Below, in pieces: positions 17,544-26,261 of a stretch of 64,000 nucleotides of DNA (the stretch's first letter is position 1; every line of letters starts with the position of its first letter). The notes beneath the pieces are model-generated. The model ran no database searches and was not told the origin of the DNA. It saw only the letters and a list, made by a program, of their open reading frames with translations. Origin of the DNA: Roseiarcus sp036488815 (GTDB lineage: Bacteria; Pseudomonadota; Alphaproteobacteria; Rhizobiales; Beijerinckiaceae); NCBI GenBank assembly GCA_036488815.1, contig DASXGX010000045.1, forward strand, positions 12,205 to 76,204. Direction: 5' to 3'. Both the position numbers and the translations under genes were made by a program.

Positions 17544-18032
17544 ATGACTGGCCTCACCCACATCGGCGCCTCTGGCGAGGCGCGCATGGTCGATGTTTCC
17601 GACAAGGCGTCGACCGAGCGTGTTGCGATCGCCGAGGGGCGCGTCGTCATGCATCCCGAGACCTTGGCGCTCATTCTTTCGGGCGACGCCAAGAAGGGCG
17701 ACGTTCTGGGAACTGCGCGCATCGCCGGGATCATGGCGGCCAAGCGCACGCACGAGTTGATCCCGCTCTGCCATCCGATCGCCTTGACCAAGATCGCGGT
17801 CGATCTTGCCCCCGACCATGCGCTGCCCGGCGTCGTGGTGCGCGCCGAAGCCAAGACGCGCGGGCAAACCGGCGTCGAAATGGAGGCGCTGACGGCCGTC
17901 ACCGTCGCCTGCCTGACGGTCTACGACATGGCGAAGGCGGTCGATCGCGGCATGCGAATCGAGGGGGTGCGGCTCATCGAAAAGCGGGGCGGCAAATCCG
18001 GCGAATGGCGCGCCGAGGGAGAACCGACATGA
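17544..18032 (+). CDS. moaC: Cyclic pyranopterin monophosphate synthase MoaC
   Basis: MoaC completes the first step of molybdenum-cofactor synthesis, turning the MoaA product into cyclic pyranopterin monophosphate in the cytoplasm. The 162-residue product shows the family blocks MVDVSDKA near the N-terminus, GIMAAKRTHELIPLCHPI around 65-82, and GVEMEALTAVTVACLTVYDM, with the catalytic lysine in KAVDRGM. The ATG at 17544 gives the normal length; longer in-frame starts run through non-conserved sequence. Its stop overlaps the moeA start (ATGA at 18029-18032), so the two are translationally coupled. Confidence 0.94.
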   Translation: MTGLTHIGASGEARMVDVSDKASTERVAIAEGRVVMHPETLALILSGDAKKGDVLGTARIAGIMAAKRTHELIPLCHPIALTKIAVDLAPDHALPGVVVRAEAKTRGQTGVEMEALTAVTVACLTVYDMAKAVDRGMRIEGVRLIEKRGGKSGEWRAEGEPT

Positions 18033-19264
18033 GCGGCGGCGGCTTGATTTCGGTGGCGGAGGCTCTCGCGCGGGTGCTCTCCTCGGTAACGCAGCCTCTG
18101 GCCGAAGAGGCGACGCCTTTGAGCGAAGCGCTCGGGCGCACATTGGCGCGCGACATGCGCGCGCTGCGCACCCAGCCGCCCTTCGCCATTTCCGCGATGG
18201 ACGGCTACGCTTTGCGCGCCGCGGACGCGGCAAGCGCCGGCGCTCGGCTCGAAGTGGTTGGAGAAGCGGCGGCCGGGCGCGCCTTCGATGGCCGGCTCGC
18301 GGCTGGGCAGGCGACGCGCATATTCACCGGCGCGCCGTTGCCGGAGGGCGCGGATGCGGTCGCCATCCAGGAGGAGGCGCGCCGCGATGGCAACTCGGTG
18401 ACGCTCGCCGAGCGCGTCGCGCTAGGCGACAATATCCGCACGCGCGGTTGCGACTTCGGCGAAGGCGAGATCCTGCTGCAAGCCGGTCAGCGGCTGACCG
18501 CGCGCGACGTGGCGCTCGCCGCCGCCGCCAACCATCCGACGCTTCCTTTGCGCCGCCGCCCCCGCGTCGCGATTCTCGCCACCGGCGATGAACTCGTTGC
18601 GCCTGGAAACGCGCCCGGGCCGGCGCAGATCGTCGCTTCGAACAATTTCGCGGTGGCCGGCATCGTCGCCGCGGCGGGCGGCGAGCCGATCGACCTCGGC
18701 ATCGCCGTCGACGATCCCGCGGCTCTCGCGCGAAGCGTCGCCCAAGCGCAGGAGGCGAAGGCCGACGTTCTCGTCACGCTCGGCGGCGCTTCGGTCGGCG
18801 ACTACGACCTGGTTCAGAAGACGCTGGTCGGCGCCGGCATGGAGCTCGGGTTCTGGCGCATCGCGATGCGTCCGGGCAAGCCGCTGATCCATGGGCGGCT
18901 CGGCGCGACGCAGGTGCTCGGCCTGCCCGGCAATCCTACATCCTCGACCGTTTGCGCGTTGCTGTTCTTGCGGCCGCTGCTGCGCGCCCTGGTCGGCGAC
19001 CCGGACGCCGGCGGCGATCCGAGCGAGCCGGCGCGGCTCGCCGTCCGCCTCGAAGCCAACGCCATGCGCCAAGACTATATGCGGGCGACCTTGACGCGGG
19101 CTGACGACGGCGTCTTCCTCGCGACGCCGATCGCGTCGCAGGATTCATCCCTCGTGAAGGCGCTCGCGCGGGCGGACGCATTGGTGGTGCGCCCGCCGCA
19201 CGCGCCGGCGGCCCAGGCAGGGGAAGCCTGCCGGATCATTCGCTTCGCGCCGATCGGCGGCTGA
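18029..19264 (+). CDS. moeA: Molybdopterin molybdotransferase MoeA
   Basis: MoeA inserts molybdate into adenylyl-molybdopterin. The 411-residue protein has the expected blocks: FAISAMDGYALRAADA near residue 53, the FTGAPLPEGADAV segment at about 101, the MoCF-binding fold with ILATGDELVAPG (about 188) and LVTLGGASVGDYDLV (about 250), and LPGNPTSSTV near 304. The ATG at 18029 overlaps the moaC stop, forming a two-gene cofactor operon. Other moa/mob genes are not in this window. Confidence 0.94.
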   Translation: MSGGGLISVAEALARVLSSVTQPLAEEATPLSEALGRTLARDMRALRTQPPFAISAMDGYALRAADAASAGARLEVVGEAAAGRAFDGRLAAGQATRIFTGAPLPEGADAVAIQEEARRDGNSVTLAERVALGDNIRTRGCDFGEGEILLQAGQRLTARDVALAAAANHPTLPLRRRPRVAILATGDELVAPGNAPGPAQIVASNNFAVAGIVAAAGGEPIDLGIAVDDPAALARSVAQAQEAKADVLVTLGGASVGDYDLVQKTLVGAGMELGFWRIAMRPGKPLIHGRLGATQVLGLPGNPTSSTVCALLFLRPLLRALVGDPDAGGDPSEPARLAVRLEANAMRQDYMRATLTRADDGVFLATPIASQDSSLVKALARADALVVRPPHAPAAQAGEACRIIRFAPIGG

Positions 19265-19275
19265 AGCAGACGCCC

Positions 19276-19797
19276 TCATTCGACTCGCACGAAAGCGATG
19301 ACGGCGCGGCGAGAAATGACCGACTCGGCGACCCGGTGGCCCCAGTTGCCTGAGATCAGGCGGATCGAACCATTCGGCTCGACGCCCTCGACGAGGCCGA
19401 CATGGCCGGCCCAGCCGCGCCGGGTGCCGATCACCGCAAGCGCGCCGACTTGAGGACCAGGGAGCCGCGGACCGTACGCCAGCGCCGAGGACACCATGCG
19501 GTTCGCCAGCGGCCGATGGCCTGTGCGACGGAGCCAGAAGGAGACAGCGTCGGCGCACCAGGGCCCCGCCATTCCCGTCATGTTGCGGGAGCCGATCCAA
19601 TGGGCCGCCTCGGCGATCACGCTGCTACCTGTTCGGGCTTGCGAATGGGACCCACCTCTGGAAGCCGCCTGCCCGTTGGTCTCGGAATTGAAAGACGGCA
19701 CAAAGGCCCCATGCGCCCATGCACCATTTGTGAAAAAGGCGGACGCAATCGCCGCCGCAATAACGACAGACTTCAAATACTCATCCTTGCTTTTCAT
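19276..19797 (-). CDS. Secreted CHAP/NlpC-P60-like (TIGR02594-type) protein
   Basis: The 173-residue protein has a signal peptide (residues about 1-28, cleavage after AWA) and a papain-like amidase fold. The nucleophile is C81 in GPWCADAVSFWLRRTG, the histidine is H132 in WAGHVGLVEG and a polar third residue is N151 in ISGNWGH. This pattern matches small periplasmic peptidoglycan amidases or endopeptidases of the TIGR02594 type. It probably trims cell-wall peptides, but the bond cut is not shown. It converges with moeA, and a 586-base gene-poor region lies upstream of its ATG. Confidence 0.75.
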   Translation of the reverse strand: MKSKDEYLKSVVIAAAIASAFFTNGAWAHGAFVPSFNSETNGQAASRGGSHSQARTGSSVIAEAAHWIGSRNMTGMAGPWCADAVSFWLRRTGHRPLANRMVSSALAYGPRLPGPQVGALAVIGTRRGWAGHVGLVEGVEPNGSIRLISGNWGHRVAESVISRRAVIAFVRVE

Positions 19798-20383
19798 AGA
19801 CAGACTCCTCCCGTCGTCGCCTTCGTTGAAAAGCGGCTTAAGGTTATGGAAGGATCCGGTCGCCTTCGTTAGCTATCGTGAGGAGTGTCGTCCCCCGCCG
19901 GCACGTATCGTGTGCCTATGATCAATTCGATCTGCGCGGGTTTTTGCGGAGAAATATGTCCGTTGTGTGGACAAGTTGTTGCGTATGACCTGAACGCCGG
20001 CGAACAATGATCGCAAATAAACGTTTCTATTGTAATATATTGCGTCAGACTGCGATTTGTCAGTCAATATTGTATTCTTAAATATTCATTCTGCTGCCGA
20101 AAGAAAGACGGCGGCCCTCCGAAGACCTTGGCTGGCCAAGGCAGGACGCTGCGTCTGGTCTTGAATTTCGCTGCGGCATTTCAAAATCTGGTTTCGCCAC
20201 AGCGCCTTGCGGGCTTGAGCATCGGCTGAGCGAGATGGCGACTATTCGGGGCAATATCTGAATTGAATATGCCGCGAAGAAGGCCTCAGCGATTTCGTGC
20301 GGGAGATACAGCGGCGATCGCAGACATCACGCATAAGCAAGTGAGCTTTGAAATACTCCTCCACCCTGCGTCTCGCCGCGCCG
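19798..20383. other. Gene-poor, AT-richer intergenic stretch
   Basis: No supportable gene was found in these 586 bases on either strand. The part around 19980-20100 is markedly AT-rich for this genome. A near-perfect palindrome, CCTTGGC at 20127-20133 and GCCAAGG at 20136-20142, is the only clear structure. The region presumably carries the promoter of the CHAP-type gene and the 3' end of the recO transcript. A small RNA or a decayed gene cannot be excluded. Confidence 0.5.
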
Positions 20384-21115
20384 CTATTCGCTCTCCGCCT
20401 TCGCGGCGGCGGCGAGGAAGGCGCGTCGCGCGTCGGGCAATGGCAGGCTGCGCGGGGCGAAGAGATCCCGCATGAGGAAATGTCCGGTGAGGCGGAAGGC
20501 GTCAGCGATCTCGTGCGCTCCGGGGGCTGCCGCAGCGCCGGGCCGCAAAAACGCCGGCAGCGGCAGGAGCCGGTCGCGCCAAGGCGCGCCGGCGGAAGCG
20601 CTCACGGCGCGGCCAGACTTCGGCGAGACGTAAATCAGATCCTCGCGCGTCCCCGTCACCGCGCAACGCTCGAGGTCCAGGGCGAAACCGCATTCCGTAA
20701 GCACCTGCGCCTCGAAACGCGCGACCAGCGCCGGCGCCACCTCCGCCTCGTCGAGGCGCTCCGCAATCAGCTCCAGCGCCTCGAACAGGGATTCGTGCGG
20801 ATCGCGCTCGGGCAGCAGGCGGAGCAGCGCGCCGAGATAGACGACCCCTGCAAGCGCGAGCCCGCTCGCGATGAAGCGCCCCGCCCGCATCACCAGCGGC
20901 TCGACCGCATAGGCGCCGAGATGTTCGTCGAGTCGCGCGCGCCAGACGAGGCCAAGGCTGTTGCCGGGCTGCAAAGCGCTCTGCAAGCGCGTCGTCCGCC
21001 CGCCGCGCACCAGACCGAGGTGGCGCCCGTGGCCCCGGGTCATCGCCTCCACGATCGTCGAATTCTCGCCATGACGGCGCACGCCGATGACGATGCCTTC
21101 GTCGCGCCACTCCAT
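20384..21115 (-). CDS. recO: DNA repair protein RecO
   Basis: RecO anneals single strands and loads RecA with RecR in recombinational repair. The 243-residue product opens with MEWRDEGIVIGVRRHGENS, the conserved OB-fold start, followed by VRGGRTTRLQSALQPGN and a helical C-terminal half containing ECGFALDLERCAVTG. The ATG at 21115 matches family N-termini; a GTG at 21133, overlapping the stop of the MFS gene, would add six residues. The zinc-finger cysteines seen in some RecO proteins are largely missing. It is coupled to the upstream MFS gene rather than to era, its frequent partner. Confidence 0.92.
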   Translation of the reverse strand: MEWRDEGIVIGVRRHGENSTIVEAMTRGHGRHLGLVRGGRTTRLQSALQPGNSLGLVWRARLDEHLGAYAVEPLVMRAGRFIASGLALAGVVYLGALLRLLPERDPHESLFEALELIAERLDEAEVAPALVARFEAQVLTECGFALDLERCAVTGTREDLIYVSPKSGRAVSASAGAPWRDRLLPLPAFLRPGAAAAPGAHEIADAFRLTGHFLMRDLFAPRSLPLPDARRAFLAAAAKAESE

Positions 21116-21129
21116 CGCGCCGCTCCGCC

Positions 21130-22374
21130 TCACCGCGCTCTAAGATGGGCCGGCGGCGGGACCTTGGAAAGTCGGAGCGCGATCAGCAACGCGCAAGCCG
21201 TCAAAGCCGCGAGAAGACCGGCGACGCCGGGCCAGCCGAGCCGCTGGAAGAAGACTCCGCCCGATGAGCCGACGACGCTCGAGCCGAGATAGTAGAAGAA
21301 CAGATAGAGGGCCGACGCCTGCGCCCGCGCCGTCTGCGTTCGCAAGCCCACCCAGCTCGACGCGATCGAATGGGCGCCGAAAAACCCCCAGGTGATCAGG
21401 CCGATCCCCACCACGACGAGAGGCAGGGAGTTCGGCAGCGTCGCGATGATTCCGGCGAGTTCGATCGCGATCGCGATCCACAGCACGCGGCGGCGACCGT
21501 AACGCCCAGCAAGATCGCCCATCACTGTCGAACTGACGGCCCCCGCCAGATACAGCACGAAGACGAGGCCGATCATCGTCTGGCTGAGCGAAAAGGGCGG
21601 CTCCGCGAGCCGGAAGCCGGTGTAATTGTAAGCGCAGACAAAGGCGCCCATCAGCAGGAAACCTTCGGCGAAGAGAAGCCGCAAACCGGGTTCGGCGAGA
21701 TGCCGGCTGATTGTGCCGGCGAGGTCTCGAAGGCCGGGGCTGGCGCCTCTGCGGGACGCTTCGCGCCCGCGAGGCAGTCCGGCCGCGATCAGCGCCGCAC
21801 CGACCAGACCCACGGCGCCGGCCGCGGCGATCGCCCAGCGCCATCCCGCCAGATCGCTGAGCGCGGCGACCGCAATACGGCCGCTCATCCCGCCGAGCGT
21901 GCTGCCGGCGATGTAGAGCCCCATCGCCAGGCCGAGAGCCTGCGAGTCCATTTCGTCACCGAGATAGGCCATCGCGACGGCCGGCAGTCCGGAGAGCGCG
22001 AGGCCGGCGAGCGCACGCAGCGCCAGGAGGACCGGCCAGTTCGGGGCCAGCGCCGTCAGCATGGTGGCCAACGAACTCGCCGCCAATGAGACGACCATGA
22101 TCCGTTTGCGGCCCCAGACTTCGGACAGCGTTCCGGCCGCGATCATCGCGACGGCGAGCACGCCGGTCGTCGCCGAGAGCGCCAGACTGGCGATCGCGGG
22201 CGAAACCGCGAATTCACGCGCGAAGACGGGCATCAGCGGTTGCACGCTATAGAGCACTGCGAACGTTGCGAGGCCGCCGACGAACAAAGGCCCGGTGATG
22301 CGCCAGAAGGCTGGGTCAGAGCGTCCTATGCGGGCTGGAGCGGTAGGAGAGGAAGTCGACTCGCGAAGGGACAT
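21130..22374 (-). CDS. MFS transporter (YnfM/arabinose-efflux-like)
   Basis: This 414-residue, 12-helix inner-membrane transporter shows the MFS loop motif GTLSEVWGRKRIMV after helix 2 and a second copy, GDLAGRYGRRRVLW, after helix 8. A motif-C-like region with ALAGLALSGLPAVAMAYLGDEM lies between. The pattern resembles DHA1 exporters of the YnfM group, probably expelling small metabolites or drugs, but the substrate is unknown. Its last codons overlap an in-frame GTG of recO (GTGA at 21130-21133), so the genes are likely co-transcribed. Confidence 0.85.
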   Translation of the reverse strand: MSLRESTSSPTAPARIGRSDPAFWRITGPLFVGGLATFAVLYSVQPLMPVFAREFAVSPAIASLALSATTGVLAVAMIAAGTLSEVWGRKRIMVVSLAASSLATMLTALAPNWPVLLALRALAGLALSGLPAVAMAYLGDEMDSQALGLAMGLYIAGSTLGGMSGRIAVAALSDLAGWRWAIAAAGAVGLVGAALIAAGLPRGREASRRGASPGLRDLAGTISRHLAEPGLRLLFAEGFLLMGAFVCAYNYTGFRLAEPPFSLSQTMIGLVFVLYLAGAVSSTVMGDLAGRYGRRRVLWIAIAIELAGIIATLPNSLPLVVVGIGLITWGFFGAHSIASSWVGLRTQTARAQASALYLFFYYLGSSVVGSSGGVFFQRLGWPGVAGLLAALTACALLIALRLSKVPPPAHLRAR

Positions 22375-22428
22375 GGGCCTCCGTTTAGCGTTCCCGCGCG
22401 CAAAACGAAAACGCGAAGCCCCCTTCCC

Positions 22429-23808
22429 TCAGCGCCAAAAGTCGAACCAGATGCGCCGGGAAAACGCGTCCGGGTCGACTGGAAACTGGGCGGACATCAC
22501 CGGTAGGAAGAAGACGAACAGGAGGCCGGACGCGACGAGAAATCCCACCGCGGCCAGGGGGCGCGGCTGAGAGCCCCGGAAGAACGCCAACGCCAGCGCC
22601 GGTCCAGCGCTGAGGAGCGCGGGAAAATAATAATAGAAGAATTCGAGCCCCTTCGGATTGAGCGCCCAAGGCAGATATTGCGAGAAAAACGCAACCGTGA
22701 CGATCATCCCGTCGGTGTCGCGCCGCGCGATCCATCGCCATGCCGCTGCGAGGATCGCCGCCTCTCCGGCGAAGAGGACGAGCGGGCTCGCCATGCCGAC
22801 GATCGCCTGCGCTGGATTGTTCGCACTCCATTGCGCGCCGGGCCCGCCTTCGATGTGGAAGAGATACCACACCGGCCGGGTCATCGCCGGCCACTGGAAC
22901 CACAGGCTCGAATAAGGATGCGACGCTGACACGCCCGTCATGATGGCGATCATGCGCCGCTGCGAGGCGAAGAATTCAAGGATGGTCCCTTCGTGCAGCA
23001 TTTGCGGCACATAGGTCGCGAAATAGGCGAGGAACGGCGCGACGACGAAGGCGAGCAGCGACTTGCCGGGGGTCAAGGCGCGCCAAGCTTCGGGCGTGAA
23101 GAAGTCGCTCTCGCGGGGATCCTCGAAATGAACGCGCCAGAGCTTCAATAGGCCGAGCAGCAGGCGAACAGCCACGACGCCGAACAGCGGGAAGAGTCCC
23201 GACAGCTTGCACGCTCCCGCCAGGCCGAAGCAAACGCCCATCAACAGCGCGAAGACGAAGGATCGGCGCTCGGAGCGCCTCTCCTTGAAGCTGAAGGTGA
23301 AGAAGGCGAGCGCAAGCACGCAGAAGGCCATGAGAAAAATGTCGAGCATCGCGATGCGCGCCTGGACATAGACGACGAAGTCGAACGCGGTGACGGCGCA
23401 CGCCCACAGCGATTGCGCGACGCTGCGCAGCAGCGCGTACGACCAGAGCAGAGTCCCAACCAGCGTCAGCGCGCCGAACAGCGCGCTCGTGGCGCGCCAG
23501 CCGAACGGATCGTCGCCGAACAGCACCATGCCGCTGGCGATCAGCAGCTTGCCGAGCGGCGGATGCTCCTGGTGCAGCATTTCGCCCGACTTGATCAGCG
23601 TGCGCGCCGTCGCAACGTACCAGGTCTCGTCGAAGTAGATGTCTCGCGCCGCGCCGTGACCCCATAGGAACAGAGCGAGCGAAGCCGCGAAGACGATGAC
23701 GCCCCACACTGCAAGCGCTTCACGCGTCGGCGCAAACAGGCGCGCGGCGACGGAGCTGAGGCTGAATTGCATATTGGGCTCATTCCGGTCTTGCGGCGAG
23801 GCGATCAT
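22429..23808 (-). CDS. GT39-like (dolichyl-phosphate-mannose-protein mannosyltransferase family) glycosyltransferase
   Basis: The 459-residue polytopic inner-membrane protein has the GT-C signature: the acidic pair in YFDETWYVATARTL in the first periplasmic loop and HPPLGKLLIASGM, typical of PMT/ArnT-type transferases that move a sugar from a polyprenyl-phosphate donor. Around ten hydrophobic helices are visible, ending in VGFLVASGLLFVFFLPV. The ATG at 23808 is preceded by GAGGCGGGC; a later ATG at 23772 is possible. Acceptor (protein, lipid A or other) and donor are unknown. It is divergent from the slipin gene. Confidence 0.78.
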   Translation of the reverse strand: MIASPQDRNEPNMQFSLSSVAARLFAPTREALAVWGVIVFAASLALFLWGHGAARDIYFDETWYVATARTLIKSGEMLHQEHPPLGKLLIASGMVLFGDDPFGWRATSALFGALTLVGTLLWSYALLRSVAQSLWACAVTAFDFVVYVQARIAMLDIFLMAFCVLALAFFTFSFKERRSERRSFVFALLMGVCFGLAGACKLSGLFPLFGVVAVRLLLGLLKLWRVHFEDPRESDFFTPEAWRALTPGKSLLAFVVAPFLAYFATYVPQMLHEGTILEFFASQRRMIAIMTGVSASHPYSSLWFQWPAMTRPVWYLFHIEGGPGAQWSANNPAQAIVGMASPLVLFAGEAAILAAAWRWIARRDTDGMIVTVAFFSQYLPWALNPKGLEFFYYYFPALLSAGPALALAFFRGSQPRPLAAVGFLVASGLLFVFFLPVMSAQFPVDPDAFSRRIWFDFWR

Positions 23809-23930
23809 GCCCGCCTCGATGCTGCGCCGCAACTGTGGCTCGTGTCGGCGAACATGCGAGCGCCGACGGGGACGACGTGCGAAAATGGGGCGCCGCGGGG
23901 CGACTACGCCCGGGAAAAAGGAGGAAACGC

Positions 23931-24848
23931 ATGAGAAGACCCAACGCGTTGCCCGCTCTGCTGTTCGTCATCATCGTGGCGTTCGGTTGGGCTCTCGCCT
24001 ACCTGACCGCCCCCCCTTACGACTATCGCCATGGCGCGTGGATCGGCCTCGGGTCGGTGGTGGTCGGCTTCATCGTCGCCTATTCCGTCAAGGTGGCGGA
24101 CCAATGGGAACGGGCCGTCGTGCTTCGTCTCGGCCGGTTCCGCACGCTCGAGGGGCCGGGCCTGTTCTTCATCGTCCCCATCATCGAGACCGTCGCCTAT
24201 TGGATCGACACGCGGGTGGTCACCAGCGCGTTCCGCGCCGAGAAGACCCTGACCAAGGACACCGTTCCGGTCGACGTCGACGCCGTGCTGTTCTGGAAAG
24301 TGGTCGACCCCAGGAAGGCGGCGCTCGACGTCGCCGACTACAGCGGCGCCATCAACTGGGCCGCCCAGACGGCCCTGCGCGACGTCATCGGCAAGACGTT
24401 GCTCGCCGACATGTTGGAAGGGCGCGAAAGGATCAGCGTCGAGTTGCAGCGGATCATCGACGCGCGCTCCGAGCCCTGGGGCGTCAACGTCATCTCCGTC
24501 GAGGTCAAGGATGTGCTGATCCCGCCGGCGCTGCAGGATGCGATGTCGATGCAGGCTCAGGCGGAGCGCGAGCGTCAGGCCCGCGTGATTCTCGGCGATT
24601 CCGAGCGCCAGGTGGCGGAAAAATTCGGCGAGGCGGCGAAGACATACGCCGACAATCCGACCGCCTTCCATCTGCGCGCGATGAACATGCTTTACGAAGG
24701 GCTGAAACGCGACAACGCGACGATCGTCATCGTGCCGAGCAGCGCGGTCGAGACGATGCAACTGGGCAGCATCGGGGGGATTGCGGCGATGACGACGGCG
24801 CTAGGCAAAGGGCGGGCGGCGGCGCCGGGAGGCGGCGCTGCGCCCTGA
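23931..24848 (+). CDS. Slipin (SPFH/stomatin family membrane protein)
   Basis: The 305-residue protein has two hydrophobic helices (about residues 8-24 and 33-50) followed by an SPFH domain. This starts ADQWERAVVLRLGRF and contains GPGLFFIVPIIE, the RVVTSAF stretch and LTKDTVPVDVDAVLFWKV, all typical of prokaryotic slipins. A coiled-coil-prone region (QAERERQARVILGDSER) and an alanine/glycine-rich tail end the protein. Slipins oligomerise in the membrane and are linked to membrane microdomains. The ATG at 23931 is preceded by AAGGAGGAAACGC. The usual NfeD-type protease partner is absent. Confidence 0.9.
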   Translation: MRRPNALPALLFVIIVAFGWALAYLTAPPYDYRHGAWIGLGSVVVGFIVAYSVKVADQWERAVVLRLGRFRTLEGPGLFFIVPIIETVAYWIDTRVVTSAFRAEKTLTKDTVPVDVDAVLFWKVVDPRKAALDVADYSGAINWAAQTALRDVIGKTLLADMLEGRERISVELQRIIDARSEPWGVNVISVEVKDVLIPPALQDAMSMQAQAERERQARVILGDSERQVAEKFGEAAKTYADNPTAFHLRAMNMLYEGLKRDNATIVIVPSSAVETMQLGSIGGIAAMTTALGKGRAAAPGGGAAP

Positions 24849-24902
24849 GGACCGCCGGCCCCGCCGCCCGCCGGGGTGCAGGCAGCGGTCAGGTCGGGAA
24901 AA

Positions 24903-24930
24903 CCCTGGCGAGGGTCATTGGTCGCCAGGG
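24903..24930 (+). terminator. Strong hairpin with T-rich tail, terminator of the slipin gene
   Basis: CCCTGGCGA at 24903-24911 and TCGCCAGGG at 24922-24930 form a perfect 9-bp stem with a 10-base loop. On the + strand it is followed by a T-rich stretch (AGCTTTGTTTCTTTG), as expected of an intrinsic terminator for the slipin gene. It overlaps the last codons and stop of the convergent peroxidase gene. Confidence 0.7.
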
Positions 24931-26255
24931 AGCTTTGTTTCTTTGTATCCGTCGGTCAGCGTCTTTAGGAACGCGATGATGTCGGCTTCCTCTTGCGCCG
25001 TCATCGCGGGCGTGTCGCCGAGATGCCGGTCGAAAGGCGGATCGCTCACGTCGACATTGGCCTGATATTGCACCGGAATGTCGTTGAGTTTCTGGACCGT
25101 CCCGTCAGCTGCGCGTGGATAGACTTTCTCCGGGTTGGTGTCTCGGAAATTGTAGAAATCGAGCACTTCCTGCAGCGTGTGGAACACCCCGTTGTGGAAG
25201 AACGTGTGGCGCATGACAGTGTTGCGCAAGGACGGCGTGAGGAACATGCCGCAATATTGCGTCTGGTTGGCCATGTCGCTGCGAATGGGTCCGCAAACCC
25301 CGAGATCGAAATGCTGCGGGTCCCGGTTGTCCGTGAGCGTTGCATTGCGCGGCGCGCCCAAGGCTTCGAACTGAAAATCGGTAAAGAGCGGCGGCAATCC
25401 ATCGGCGCTTGGCTGCGAGAGATGGCAGCCGCCACAATTGGCCTTGTCCGGATCATTGAACAATATGTAACCGCGCAATTCGCTCTCGCTGAAGCGGGCC
25501 TTGCCCTCCAGCCAATAATCGTACTTGCTCGTGTAGGGGTGAAAGCTCGGCTCCTCGATCTCATAACGCGCGACCGCGAACATCGCCTCCGACACCAGCA
25601 TCTGCGGGTCTCGGAAAATGTTCTTGCCAAACAGGCCCGTGAAACCTTCCACATACGGCGCGTGGCGCAGTTTCTCAGCCACCTTTTCGATGCTGCCGCC
25701 GTCCATCTCGCGCGGGTCGAGCAGAGGAACGGCCGCCTGCATCTGCAATGTGTTGGCGCGGCCGTCCCAGAACATGCCGCCCTGCGGAACCATGTTCGCA
25801 GCGCTTTCCGAAGTCTGCGTCGCGGTCTTCTGCGCGCGGGTCGCGGTTTTGGCGACCGCGGCCATCGCAGCCAGATTTACGTTCTCAACTTCCGGATCAT
25901 CCGGTCCGATGGCGAACTCCGGCTGCCGTTCCAGATAAGTCAGCGAGGGGACGGCGCGCGCGCCCTGCCGCGTCAGCGTCGGGCCACCGAGCATGACCGA
26001 CTGGTCGTTCGGCGGGCCATAGGCATGATCCGGACTGTGACACGAGGAGCAGGACAGCTTGCCCGACGACGACAGGCTCGGATCATAAAATATCTGTCGG
26101 CCAAGTTGCGCCATGGCGGAAAGGGGCGCGACAGGGCGGCGGACAAGATGGATGGGATGTGGGTTTTCGCCAGGCAAAACTTGCGGTTCGGCGGCGAAGA
26201 CGACGCCGGCCGAGAGGCCGGCGCCGAGCAACCACAAGAATGTGCGGTTGAGCAT
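24915..26255 (-). CDS. Di-heme cytochrome c peroxidase (CcpA/MauG family)
   Basis: This 446-residue exported protein has a signal peptide (MLNRTFLWLLGAG..., cleavage near residue 21-22). There are two CxxCH haem sites, C69-SS-C72-H73 and a second, CGGCH, in the middle third. The layout and the IFYDPSLSSSGKLSCSSCH opening match the di-haem peroxidase family, which reduces hydrogen peroxide with cytochrome c, or in MauG-like members oxidises protein side chains. Which activity applies is not clear. It starts six bases after the stop of the secreted phosphoesterase gene, so the two form one operon and act in the same compartment. Confidence 0.85.
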   Translation of the reverse strand: MLNRTFLWLLGAGLSAGVVFAAEPQVLPGENPHPIHLVRRPVAPLSAMAQLGRQIFYDPSLSSSGKLSCSSCHSPDHAYGPPNDQSVMLGGPTLTRQGARAVPSLTYLERQPEFAIGPDDPEVENVNLAAMAAVAKTATRAQKTATQTSESAANMVPQGGMFWDGRANTLQMQAAVPLLDPREMDGGSIEKVAEKLRHAPYVEGFTGLFGKNIFRDPQMLVSEAMFAVARYEIEEPSFHPYTSKYDYWLEGKARFSESELRGYILFNDPDKANCGGCHLSQPSADGLPPLFTDFQFEALGAPRNATLTDNRDPQHFDLGVCGPIRSDMANQTQYCGMFLTPSLRNTVMRHTFFHNGVFHTLQEVLDFYNFRDTNPEKVYPRAADGTVQKLNDIPVQYQANVDVSDPPFDRHLGDTPAMTAQEEADIIAFLKTLTDGYKETKLPGDQ

Positions 26256-26261
26256 GATCGA

